DNA from: JBCBTD01 sp039818825
Lineage (GTDB): Bacteria > Pseudomonadota > Alphaproteobacteria > Geminicoccales > Geminicoccaceae
DNA: 17,576 nt
Reading direction: 5' to 3'
NCBI GenBank assembly: GCA_039818825.1
Contig: JBCBTD010000077.1
Span: forward strand, 1 to 17,576
Below are positions 7,303-15,286 of this stretch, in pieces (the stretch's first letter is position 1; the number at the start of each line of letters is the position of its first letter). The notes beneath the pieces were generated by a model. That model had not been told where the DNA came from. It worked only from the letters and a program-made list of their open reading frames with translations, and searched no databases. Position numbers and translations under genes: made by a program.

Positions 7303-8640
7303 ATGGCACTCACGTGGCGACCGACGTCGCTCCCGGCCGCGCGCTCGCGCACCGACGACGTGTTCTTCCTCGACGAGAACCTCGGCTGGGCGGTCAACTC
7401 TGACGGCAAGGTATTCAGGACTACCGACGGCGCCGCAAACTGGGAAGAGCAGCAGCTCTTTCGCGACAGCTACTTGCGGTGCCTCGCTTTCGCCTCACCC
7501 AGCGACGGGTGGATCGGCGCGATCTACGGGCCGCATCCGCTCTACCGCACGCGCGACGGCGGGCGGACCTGGGCGCCCGTGGAGGGCCTTCCGCCCGGCG
7601 GGCCGGGGCGCATCTGTGGTCTCGTCGCGGTGAGCGAAACCGTCGTGTTTGCCGCCGGCACCAACTTTCCGGACGAGCCGGCCGGCGTGTTCCGCACGAC
7701 CGACGGCGGCGAGACCTGGGATGCGGTCGACCTTGGCGGGGCGCCCGCGGCCCTGATCGACATCCTCTTCACCGATCCCGCGACCGGCTGGGTAGTGGGC
7801 GGATTAGACGAGGTCCGCCACCCCGATCGCACAACTGAGCGGCGCGACCTCGTGCCGGCGGTCTTCGCCACGACCGACGGCGGAGAGACCTGGACGAACG
7901 TGGTCGCCCCACTTGCCGACCTCGGCGCGTTCCCGCGCGGCGAATGGGGCTGGAAGATCCAGAAGCTCGGGGAGTCGACGCTGTTCGTCTCACTGGAAAA
8001 CTTCCACGACGGCGCAATCCTGCGGTCCGACGACCTCGGGCGGACGTGGCGGCGACTGCGGATCAACGACCGGCAGCGCAACGCCAACCTGGAGGGTGTT
8101 GGCTTTCTCGACGAGCGCCGCGGTTGGGTCGGCGGCTGGGGCGACTACTTCTTCGGGGGCGGCTACACCAGCGCCACCGAGGACGGAGGCGAGAACTGGG
8201 TCGACGCCAACCACGTGGGCTTCCGCGTGAACCGCTTCCGCTTCCTGGGCGACCCAGTACGGGTCGGATATGCGAGCGGCGACACAGTCTACAAGCTTTC
8301 CGACGAGCCGATTCCGCCCGCGGCGCTCGCCACTCCCGCGCCGGAGCCCGATCTAGCCGGCGAGGAGGGCATCGGCTTCTCCGTAGAGGTTCCCGCCGGC
8401 GCGCGGCGCCTGGAGGTCCTCGTCTGGGACCGCTTCGGCCGCCTCGTGCGCCGTCTGAACCCGCCGGGCGATCCCACGCCTGGCCCCTGCCGCATCGATT
8501 GGGACTTCACGACCGAGGACGGCGCCGGCGCGCCGCCCGGCGAATACATCCTGCGCGTCTTGATCGACGAGGCCGCGACCAGTCGTGTCGCGCGCCGTCT
8601 GCCGCTCCACCGACTTGCCGACACGGGAGAAAACCCATGA
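7303..8640 (+). CDS. Ycf48-like Asp-box beta-propeller protein with FlgD-like tail
   Basis: This 445-aa protein has six Asp-box (BNR-like) motifs of the form D-x-G-x-T-W at about residues 42-47, 84-90, 133-139, 192-197, 244-249 and 293-299 (for example RTTDGGETW and ATTDGGETW). This predicts a six- or seven-bladed propeller like Ycf48/photosystem II assembly proteins and sialidase-type folds. The catalytic residues of sialidases are not apparent, so a binding or scaffold role is more likely. Residues about 355-435 (LEVLVWDRFGRLVRRLNPPG, then PPGEYILRVLID) resemble the Ig-like FlgD/T9SS-type domain. No signal peptide is seen. The ATG is preceded by AAGGAG, and no alternative ATG, GTG or TTG start lies in frame between 7207 and 7303. 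Its stop overlaps the next ATG, implying coupling. Confidence 0.8.
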   Translation: MALTWRPTSLPAARSRTDDVFFLDENLGWAVNSDGKVFRTTDGAANWEEQQLFRDSYLRCLAFASPSDGWIGAIYGPHPLYRTRDGGRTWAPVEGLPPGGPGRICGLVAVSETVVFAAGTNFPDEPAGVFRTTDGGETWDAVDLGGAPAALIDILFTDPATGWVVGGLDEVRHPDRTTERRDLVPAVFATTDGGETWTNVVAPLADLGAFPRGEWGWKIQKLGESTLFVSLENFHDGAILRSDDLGRTWRRLRINDRQRNANLEGVGFLDERRGWVGGWGDYFFGGGYTSATEDGGENWVDANHVGFRVNRFRFLGDPVRVGYASGDTVYKLSDEPIPPAALATPAPEPDLAGEEGIGFSVEVPAGARRLEVLVWDRFGRLVRRLNPPGDPTPGPCRIDWDFTTEDGAGAPPGEYILRVLIDEAATSRVARRLPLHRLADTGENP

Positions 8641-9257
8641 GCTCGAGAATCCACAGCGTCGACGCCGTCGACCTCGCCCTCCAGAAGTCACTGCTGCCGA
8701 ACCTGCTCGTCGCCGCCACCGGCCGTGCCGCGACCACCGGCTGGACCGTGCCTCGTCTCGCACCGTTCGTCTACGTCACACCGCCCGCCGACGGTATCCT
8801 CGACTGTGACTTCGTGGCGACGCCGCCCGCCGACGGCTCAGTCGTGCTGCCGGTGCTGACACCCGTCGCAGCGAACCTCGTGATCCCCGAGGTGGACCTC
8901 GCGAATCACTGGGGGCCCGGCCTGCCGCTCGTCGGGCTCCGGGTCCATGCCGCAGCCAACGCCAAGGTTGCACTGGTCGGGACGGACGCGGCGGGAATGG
9001 AGCGGATGCGCGCGCTTGCTGCCGCAGGCCAGGCTCCGACCTTCGAGGCCGACATCAGGCCGCTGTTCCGGGAGCGCGACGCCCTCGTGATGAAGTCGAT
9101 CAGCGGCTGGGACCTGCACGTCTATGAGGACGTCGTCGCCAACGCGGACCTCATCCTGCAACGCATCGAGGACGGCACCATGCCCTGCGACGGCGCCTGG
9201 CCGCAGAGCGACATCGAGCGGCTACGCGCCTGGATCGCCGCGGGCAAGCCGGCGTAA
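8637..9257 (+). CDS. Conserved hypothetical protein with haem-less cytochrome-like C-terminal domain
   Basis: This 206-aa protein starts at an ATGA overlap with the preceding stop, so translation is probably coupled. Residues 134-206 form a recognisable unit: FEADIRPLFRERDALVMKSI, then DVVANADLILQRIEDGTMPC and a tail ending LRAWIAAGKPA. This has the pattern of small helical domains ending in x-MP-x-D-x-x-WP...W-I-x-x-G-x-P that resemble cytochrome c but lack CxxCH. The N-terminal part (residues 40-120) is beta-rich and contains the repeat TPPADG at 48-53 and 62-67. I do not recognise a named family and no catalytic residues are evident. The neighbouring ferritin-like protein ends in a similar domain, and the frameshifted gene at 14848 encodes another, which suggests a shared partner or interaction module. 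No signal peptide is present. Confidence 0.75.
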   Translation: MSSRIHSVDAVDLALQKSLLPNLLVAATGRAATTGWTVPRLAPFVYVTPPADGILDCDFVATPPADGSVVLPVLTPVAANLVIPEVDLANHWGPGLPLVGLRVHAAANAKVALVGTDAAGMERMRALAAAGQAPTFEADIRPLFRERDALVMKSISGWDLHVYEDVVANADLILQRIEDGTMPCDGAWPQSDIERLRAWIAAGKPA

Positions 9258-9278
9258 CCGGCGCGAGGAGAGACGACC

Positions 9279-11138
9279 ATGCGCACGCGAGCATTCATCT
9301 CGCCTGACCTGTTCGCGCGGTCGGTGCAGGCCGCCGGGCCCGCTCTCGCCGCAGCCCGTCCAAGAACCGCCGCCGGCCCGCTCGTGCCACCGCTCCAGCC
9401 GCGCGACGAAGCCATCTTCTGGCTGACGGCTGCTGCGGAGGTCGAGCACTTCTTGATGGTCCACTATCTGTTCGCCGCCTACTCGATTGCGCCCGAGCGC
9501 GCCGGGGACGCCGCGGACGCGGCGCGGGACCTCGCGGCCACCCTCGTGCAGATCGCGCGCGAGGAGATGGGCCATCTGATCACGGTGCAGAACCTGCTCA
9601 CGCTCGTCGGCGCTCCGCTTCACTTCGGGCGTGAGCACTCCCCGTTCGCAAGCGAGATCTATCCCTTCCGCTTCCGGTTAGAGCGCGCCTCGCTTGGCAG
9701 CCTCGCCAAGTATGTCGTAGCGGAGAGCCCAGTGGACCGCGCCGCCCTCGAAGCCGGGCTCCTGGCGGAGGACGTCGCACTTTACGACGGGCAGATCGGC
9801 CCGCGCGCGCTCGCGAGCAACGACGGTTTGCCCGTGCGCCACGTGGGGCCGATCTTCGCGCGCCTCAGGACGCTGTTCGGCGACCGGCTGTCGGACGACG
9901 ACTTCCGGCTCGATCGCGCCCCCCGACAGGCCCGCTGGAGCGACTGGGGCTACCGCACCCACCCCCTCGGCGGGGATGCGCCCGAACTCGACGTGCTCGT
10001 GAAGCGCTTCGACCAGGGTGATGTCGCGGCTGTACGCGCGGCCGCAGTCGAGGCCGTCCGCGAGATCGGCGACCAGGGCGAGGAAGCCGACATCGAGGTC
10101 GGGGCAGGCGAATCTCACTTCGAACGCTTCCTAGCGGCCTGGAAGGCGCTCGCCAGGATCGAGGGCGAAATCGGCGTCCCACCGGTGTGGCCGGTCGCCG
10201 ACAACCCGAACACGGCGCTCGAGCCACGGACGTTCGACCCATCCGAGACGGTCGAGGCCGCCCTCGAGGCGCCGTTCGCGGCCGGCCGCATCGTGAACTC
10301 GCGCAGCCGCGCCTGGGCCGAGCTCTTCGACCTGCGCTACCGCCTCCTCCTGCGCTTCGTACACCACGCGCTGCTCCTTGAGGGTCCGGTCTTCGTCGAA
10401 GCAGGGCCCGCCAAGGGAGACCGCACAGTGAAGGGCCTCCTCGTCCTGTGGGCGTTCGGCGAGATGCGGCGGATCGCTAAAATCGGGCGTAAGCTCGTGC
10501 GTATGCCGCTCGGCGGTGACCCGGCGGCCCATGCCGGGCCTCCGTTCGAGCTGCCCTACCGCCTCGACCTTTCGCCGGACGAAGACGACCGGTGGGCCGG
10601 CCACGCGGACGTCCTCACCGCGGCCGGGCGGCTTGCGGGCGCTATCGCCGATATCCCAGCGGACGCGGACGACCCGTTTGTCGCGCACCTTCTCGCTGAG
10701 GATGCCGCGAGCGAAGCGCTCGCGGCGAGGTTCGCGGGCGGCGGCGATCTTCCGCCCGCGCCAGGAGATTTCCCGAAGGTTGCCGCGATACTCGACGAGG
10801 CGGTGCGCGGCTTCGACCTCGGTAGCCACGGCGCCTTCTGGCGTGACGTGACGCGGGAGGCGTTCCTGTCGAGGCCCGTCTTCGGGGTCCCGCCGGTCGT
10901 GGCGGGCGACCCCGAGGGCTCGCCACTGATCGGCCGCATCGACCTGCCGGAGGATGCCCCCATGCGGATGCCGCGCTTTCGGCCCCGGATCGCCGATGCA
11001 CGTATTGCCTACGTGCGCGAATGGATCGCGCGCGGCGCGCCCGACGGGGTACCACCCGGCGCGATCGGCATTGCCCGCGAGCCCGACCCGAAACCGGAGC
11101 CGGCGACGCCTCGGTATGGGGGCCGCGACCGGCCCTGA
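9279..11138 (+). CDS. Ferritin-like (VioB/iminophenyl-pyruvate dimer synthase-type) protein
   Basis: This 619-aa protein opens with a ferritin-like four-helix domain (about residues 40-260). The likely diiron ligand motifs are AAAEVEHFLMVHYLF (E54, E56, H57) and IAREEMGHLITVQNLL (E95, E96, H99). These match the ferritin-like domain of VioB/RebD-type iminophenyl-pyruvate dimer synthases and related proteins. The middle part (about 280-530) is helical and unassigned. Residues about 545-597, including APMRMPRFRPRIADARI and YVREWIARGAPDG, resemble the haem-less cytochrome-like ending of the gene before it. It has a GAGGAG Shine-Dalgarno sequence 21 nt after the previous stop. That stop is in frame, so no longer N-terminus is possible. 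It is probably a non-haem metal oxidoreductase; the substrate is unknown. No VioA-type partner is in the window. Confidence 0.75.
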   Translation: MRTRAFISPDLFARSVQAAGPALAAARPRTAAGPLVPPLQPRDEAIFWLTAAAEVEHFLMVHYLFAAYSIAPERAGDAADAARDLAATLVQIAREEMGHLITVQNLLTLVGAPLHFGREHSPFASEIYPFRFRLERASLGSLAKYVVAESPVDRAALEAGLLAEDVALYDGQIGPRALASNDGLPVRHVGPIFARLRTLFGDRLSDDDFRLDRAPRQARWSDWGYRTHPLGGDAPELDVLVKRFDQGDVAAVRAAAVEAVREIGDQGEEADIEVGAGESHFERFLAAWKALARIEGEIGVPPVWPVADNPNTALEPRTFDPSETVEAALEAPFAAGRIVNSRSRAWAELFDLRYRLLLRFVHHALLLEGPVFVEAGPAKGDRTVKGLLVLWAFGEMRRIAKIGRKLVRMPLGGDPAAHAGPPFELPYRLDLSPDEDDRWAGHADVLTAAGRLAGAIADIPADADDPFVAHLLAEDAASEALAARFAGGGDLPPAPGDFPKVAAILDEAVRGFDLGSHGAFWRDVTREAFLSRPVFGVPPVVAGDPEGSPLIGRIDLPEDAPMRMPRFRPRIADARIAYVREWIARGAPDGVPPGAIGIAREPDPKPEPATPRYGGRDRP

Positions 11139-11194
11139 CGAGCCACCCAGTGCGCCGCCGCAGAGACGCATTCAGCCATCGGAGAGAATAGACC

Positions 11195-13258
11195 ATGCCA
11201 CCGAGAACGAGACCGTGCGCAAAGACGCGATTCAGGTTTGCGGCTCTCGAAGCGGGTGCCGCGGGACACTTGGTCCCGGGCGAGGCCGGCGATGATGTCC
11301 GCGCGGTCCAGGCCCTGCTCGGCCGGGCGGGCTACCTCGGCAGCAACTATGTGCCCGGCGTGATGTGCTCGTCCACTTGCGGTGCCGTGCGTGATTTCCA
11401 GCGCAGCTACCGCCTCGCGGAGACTGGCGTCGGGGACGAGGCGACGCTCGCGCTGATGCAGCGGCCGCGCTGTGGCGTGCCGGACGTAGATCGGGCGCGC
11501 GGCTTGGCGCTGGCCCCGTTCTCGGCCGTCGGGTGCGCCTATCCAAACGCCGACCTGACCTACGCCATCCTCAACGCGACCCCGGATCTCGATTCCGCTC
11601 GCCAGCGAGAGATCCTCGCGGAGGCCTTCGACGCCTGGGCGCGGGTTTCGGCGCTCCGCTTTCGCGAGGTAGCGCCCGAACAGAACCCGACCTTCACGAT
11701 CGCCTGGCAGCGGGGCGACCACGGCGACGGTGCGCCCTTCGACGACGCGGGCTCGATGGCATCAAATACCCTGGCGCACGCCTTCTTTCCGCCGCCGTGC
11801 GGCGGCCCCAACGCCGGGTCCCTCCATTTCGACGAGTTCGAGCTCTGGACGGACGAGAGCGCGTCGAACCGCATCCGCCTCCTCAACGTCGCGATCCATG
11901 AGATCGGCCATCTCCTGGGGCTCGGCCATTCCGACAACCGTGACGCGATAATGTTCGCGTTCTACGCCGACGACGTGGACCGGCTCAGGGACGACGACGT
12001 CGCAGGCGTACAGCACCTTTATGGTCCGCCCGCGAGGACCGCCGGCGACGCAGCCGTGACCCCTTTCCGCTTTCGCCCGACCGCGGACAGCGACGAATTC
12101 GATGCCTTCCCGGAGGTCGCGGACGCGTGGCACCGGCTTATCGACTTCTTTTTCGAGAGCAACATTCACGGCGCCCCCGACGACGAGGCCGAGGCGGCCG
12201 TAGAGGAGTTGCGAAGATGGGGCCGCGGCGCGCGCGACCTACGTTTCTACAACCCCGTCGAACGGGCGGTCCCGACGGGCTCGACGCCTGCCAACGTTAC
12301 CTGGAGCGCGCTGCCGACGAGCTTCGAGCCGCTATTCCATGGAAATGAGGAGGGGATGTTCGCCTTTCTTGACGAGCCGCAGTTCGATTCACGCATTGGC
12401 AGGCGCACCCGTGTGCAGGACGAGTACGCGGAGTGGACGGCAATGCGGGACAACGAGGGCCGCATTCGCCGGATTGTCTTCACGAGCGAGCCGCCGGAGT
12501 TCTACCGGTTCCTGTTCGAGGACCGGCTCGGGGTAGGCACCGACAAGACGCACCCGCTCCTGCTGTCGCTGTACCGCGAGCGCTGCGACGGCGCAGACGT
12601 GCGGATCGACGAACTCGCCGACCCGCTTCGGCCGGATCGCTACGACCCCTACAACGATTGGAACAATCGCTTTTGCGTGCACATGCAGCAGAGCAACAAC
12701 ACGCTAGGCGCGCAGATCAACATCGCCGCTCGTTCGGCGATCCTGCGCGAGGACACCGCCACGGGCGCGCCCATCACCAGCGCGCAGGCGCTCATCGCGT
12801 GCGCGCGTTACGGCGCCGCCGAGCGTCAGAGCGACCCCACCATCGGCGCCGTCGTGAACGCGCAGGCGCGTGAGAACCGCTTCCTGACACTCGAGAACCC
12901 GGTCGGTCTCTACATGACCGGGATCGACCTTGCCGGCTTCGCGACACCGGATGGCAGCGACGTCGGGCGCTTGTGGTCGGTCAAGAAGGGGCGTGTCGTG
13001 CCTAACCGGCCCGACCGCACGATGATCGTGCGCGCGGAGTTCGCCGCTCCGGAGGGAGTCGGCTTCGGCGTGTCCGACGTGACGATCGGCGGCGCGCCGA
13101 TCCGCTTCGGGGCAGAGGTGGCGCGGCATGTCGGTATCCGGCTTGGCGTACTCCTCGGGCCGGTTTCGGACGTGCCGCCGCCGCGCCCGATCGGCTGCGT
13201 CGGCCAGGCGCCGCGCGCGCCCGGACCGCTGGCACTCTTGGCGCGCCGGGGCGGCTGA
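11195..13258 (+). CDS. Matrixin (MMP-like) zinc protease with cysteine switch and unknown C-terminal domain
   Basis: This 687-aa protein has the full layout of a matrix metalloproteinase. A peptidoglycan-binding-like prodomain (about 31-90) is followed by the cysteine switch PRCGVPD (91-97, C93), which in MMPs caps the zinc to keep the enzyme latent. The catalytic domain (about 105-278) has structural metal sites (WQRGDHGDGAPFDDAGS, H195, H211), the zinc motif HEIGHLLGLGHS (H235, E236, H239, H245), a Met-turn M253 and the closing GVQHLYG. Residues about 285-687 form a long extra region (DEYAEWTAMRDNEGRIRRIV, then FTSEPPEFYRFLFEDR and ENPVGLYMTGIDLAGF) of unknown function. An in-frame TAG at 11189-11191 fixes the start, so no signal peptide is possible. 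The Shine-Dalgarno is GGAGAG. Protease family is confident; the substrate is unknown. Confidence 0.88.
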   Translation: MPPRTRPCAKTRFRFAALEAGAAGHLVPGEAGDDVRAVQALLGRAGYLGSNYVPGVMCSSTCGAVRDFQRSYRLAETGVGDEATLALMQRPRCGVPDVDRARGLALAPFSAVGCAYPNADLTYAILNATPDLDSARQREILAEAFDAWARVSALRFREVAPEQNPTFTIAWQRGDHGDGAPFDDAGSMASNTLAHAFFPPPCGGPNAGSLHFDEFELWTDESASNRIRLLNVAIHEIGHLLGLGHSDNRDAIMFAFYADDVDRLRDDDVAGVQHLYGPPARTAGDAAVTPFRFRPTADSDEFDAFPEVADAWHRLIDFFFESNIHGAPDDEAEAAVEELRRWGRGARDLRFYNPVERAVPTGSTPANVTWSALPTSFEPLFHGNEEGMFAFLDEPQFDSRIGRRTRVQDEYAEWTAMRDNEGRIRRIVFTSEPPEFYRFLFEDRLGVGTDKTHPLLLSLYRERCDGADVRIDELADPLRPDRYDPYNDWNNRFCVHMQQSNNTLGAQINIAARSAILREDTATGAPITSAQALIACARYGAAERQSDPTIGAVVNAQARENRFLTLENPVGLYMTGIDLAGFATPDGSDVGRLWSVKKGRVVPNRPDRTMIVRAEFAAPEGVGFGVSDVTIGGAPIRFGAEVARHVGIRLGVLLGPVSDVPPPRPIGCVGQAPRAPGPLALLARRGG

Positions 13259-13261
13259 GCG

Positions 13262-14851
13262 ATGGCGCGTGACCTCTCGGTGGAGCCGGTGCTGGACCTC
13301 GACGAGATCCAGGGCAACATCATCCCCGGCTTTCGCAAGGACTTCCAGCTCTTCGCCTTCTTCTCGATCGAGAAGGCGGATGGAGCCCGCGCATTCATCC
13401 GTGCGCTCGGACCGCAGCTCGATTCGGCGCGCGCAGTCCTCGCCGCCCACGCCGAGTGGAAAGCGCTGCGCGGCGCCCTCGGGCGGGAGCCGGGGGCCGC
13501 GTACGGCCGAGTCTTCCTCAACCTCGCGATCACGGGGCGCGGACTGGAGCGGCTCGGCCGGGGCGCGGACCTCGCGGCCTTCGCGGACGACGGCCTGCGC
13601 TTCGGGCTTGCGGCGCGCTCCACACTGATCGGCGACCCGGCCGACCGGTCGCGGTCGGGGCACCGAAGCCGTTGGCTTTTCGGCTCTGGGGAACGCGAGA
13701 TCGACCTCCTACTGATCCTCGCTTCGGATAACGCTGCGCGCCTGGAAGCACGCTTCGAGACCTTCGCCGAGGCCGGCGCCGCGCAGGGCGTCGCGCTCAT
13801 CCATGTCGACCGCGGCGACGTGGCGGCCGCCCCCGAGCCGCACGACGAGCAATTCGGCTTCCGCGACGGCATCTCGCAGCCCGCGCTGCGCGGGTGCAGG
13901 AGCGACGATCCGGATCGGGCGCTAGAGCCCGATACGTGGCCACAGGGCGAGGCTTTCTCGGCCCACCGCGCCGCCTTCGCCGGCCCGGGCCGCCAGCTGA
14001 TCTGGCCGGGCCAGATACTCTTCGGCCATGCCCGCCAGCGCCGAGACGATCCGCTCAGGCCCGACCCCGCCGACACGCCGACCGGACCAGCCTTCAGCCG
14101 CAACGGCTCGCTCCTCGTCTACCGCAGGCTCCGGCAGCGACCGGACCGGTTCGAGGCGTTTCTCGCCCGCGCCGCCGCCGAGGTGGAGGCCGCGGTACCG
14201 GGGAGCAGCATGAACCGCGAACGGATCGGGGCCCTGCTGGTCGGACGCTGGCGCTCGGGCACGCCAGTGATGCGGAGTCCCGCGCAAGACATCGGTCTTT
14301 CGGGACCGGCCGCCAACCATTTCCGGTTCGCCACCGCGATGGACGTTGCACTGCCGGGCGACGACGCGGCGCCGAGTCCGGGCGACTTCAACGGCGAGAT
14401 CTGTCCGTTTGCCGCCCATATCCGGAAGGTGAACCCCCGCGACGAACCGACCGACCTCGGCGGTGCCGAGCGTACTGTTCCGAAGCTTATCGTCCGGCGC
14501 GGGATTACCTACCGAGCCGGCAGCAGCCCCGCGGCCGATCAGGGCCTCGTCTTCGTGGGCTACCAGTCGTCGATTGAGGATCAGTTCGAGTTCCTCATGC
14601 GGGCGTGGGTCAAGGACCCGCACCGCCCGCGCGGCGGTGCGGGCCATGATCCCATCCTCTCGCTCGAGGATGACGGCTTCGTGCGCTTGCGCCTCGAGGG
14701 CCGCAGCATCGATGTGCAGTTCCGGAATGACTGGGTCGTGCCGACCGGCGGCGCCTACCTCTTCGCCCCGTCGATCAGTGCCGTGCGCGACGTGCTAGGC
14801 ACGGCCCCGTCCTTCGCTCTCGGCTACCTTGGAAAGGTGATAGCCTCATGA
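13262..14851 (+). CDS. DyP-type haem peroxidase
   Basis: This 529-aa protein is a dye-decolourising-type peroxidase. Seen: the N-terminal DEIQGNIIPGF typical of the family, the signature G199-F200-R201-D202-G203 (FGFRDGISQP) with distal Asp202, the likely proximal haem ligand H386 (CPFAAHIRKVNPR), and an arginine pair R412/R413 (LIVRRGITYR) near the usual distal Arg. The C-terminus VFVGYQSSIEDQFEFLM also fits the family. It would use H2O2 to oxidise phenolic, dye-like or other substrates. There is no Tat or Sec signal; the MMP gene's stop, 3 nt upstream and in frame, bounds the start. It is tightly coupled to the MMP gene and overlaps the next ATG by 4 nt. The natural substrate is unknown. 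Confidence 0.88.
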   Translation: MARDLSVEPVLDLDEIQGNIIPGFRKDFQLFAFFSIEKADGARAFIRALGPQLDSARAVLAAHAEWKALRGALGREPGAAYGRVFLNLAITGRGLERLGRGADLAAFADDGLRFGLAARSTLIGDPADRSRSGHRSRWLFGSGEREIDLLLILASDNAARLEARFETFAEAGAAQGVALIHVDRGDVAAAPEPHDEQFGFRDGISQPALRGCRSDDPDRALEPDTWPQGEAFSAHRAAFAGPGRQLIWPGQILFGHARQRRDDPLRPDPADTPTGPAFSRNGSLLVYRRLRQRPDRFEAFLARAAAEVEAAVPGSSMNRERIGALLVGRWRSGTPVMRSPAQDIGLSGPAANHFRFATAMDVALPGDDAAPSPGDFNGEICPFAAHIRKVNPRDEPTDLGGAERTVPKLIVRRGITYRAGSSPAADQGLVFVGYQSSIEDQFEFLMRAWVKDPHRPRGGAGHDPILSLEDDGFVRLRLEGRSIDVQFRNDWVVPTGGAYLFAPSISAVRDVLGTAPSFALGYLGKVIAS

Positions 14852-15262
14852 TGAATGGCGATTTAACGATGCGAAACCCCGTACTGGTGTTGCAACAGGT
14901 GGGTGAAGCGCAAGCGGCGCCTTTGCGGTTCCAGTTCGACCGCTTGATGAAGCAGGCACCCTACGGGTCGTCCATCAGCTCTGACGATTGTCCGCTGTCG
15001 CATCGGGAGCTAGACGACGCCCTCGGTCTGACCGACTGGTCGCGAGCTGCATTACCCTTCCGTCCATGCACAACAACGGCGGGCATTGTCTCGCCGGGCT
15101 CAGGCGCTTGTCTACCGGCTCGCCGACTACAAGGACGTCAAGCGCGAAGCCGCGTCCATCGACCGCGAGCTCTCGGCGAAGACCATGCCGCAGGACGCCC
15201 CTTGGCCGGGAGGCGACGTCGACCTGTTCAAGTCCTGGAGTGCGACCGGGATGCAACCGTGA
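14848..15262 (+). pseudogene. Frameshifted gene with haem-less cytochrome-like C-terminal domain
   Basis: The ATG at 14848 overlaps the DyP stop (ATGA). The first frame reads MMNGDLTMRNPVLVLQQVG and stays protein-like to about HRELDDALGLTDWSRAA near 15050. The frame one base later takes over after 15031 and encodes YRLADYKDVKREAASIDREL, then SAKTMPQDAPWPGGDVDLFK and SWSATGMQP, stopping at TGA 15260-15262. That ending matches the C-terminal pattern of the protein at 8637 (...TMPCDGAWPQSDIERLRAWI). The combined length is 138 codons plus one base, so a single +1 indel between 15032 and 15120 explains it. It could be a decayed gene, a sequencing error, or recoding. The first frame runs on to 15270 but is low-complexity and Arg-rich. 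Function is unknown. Confidence 0.65.
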
Positions 15263-15286
15263 GCCAATAGGCTTGGGAGATCTGAA

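Noticed and set aside
12704..14103. Long minus-strand frames opposite the MMP and DyP genes
   Set aside because: They are Arg/Ser/Pro-rich shadows of strongly recognisable plus-strand genes.
9279..14851. Encapsulin cargo system (DyP plus ferritin-like protein)
   Set aside because: No shell protein is present, neither cargo has an evident C-terminal targeting peptide, and the ferritin-like protein is the VioB type, not an encapsulated ferritin.
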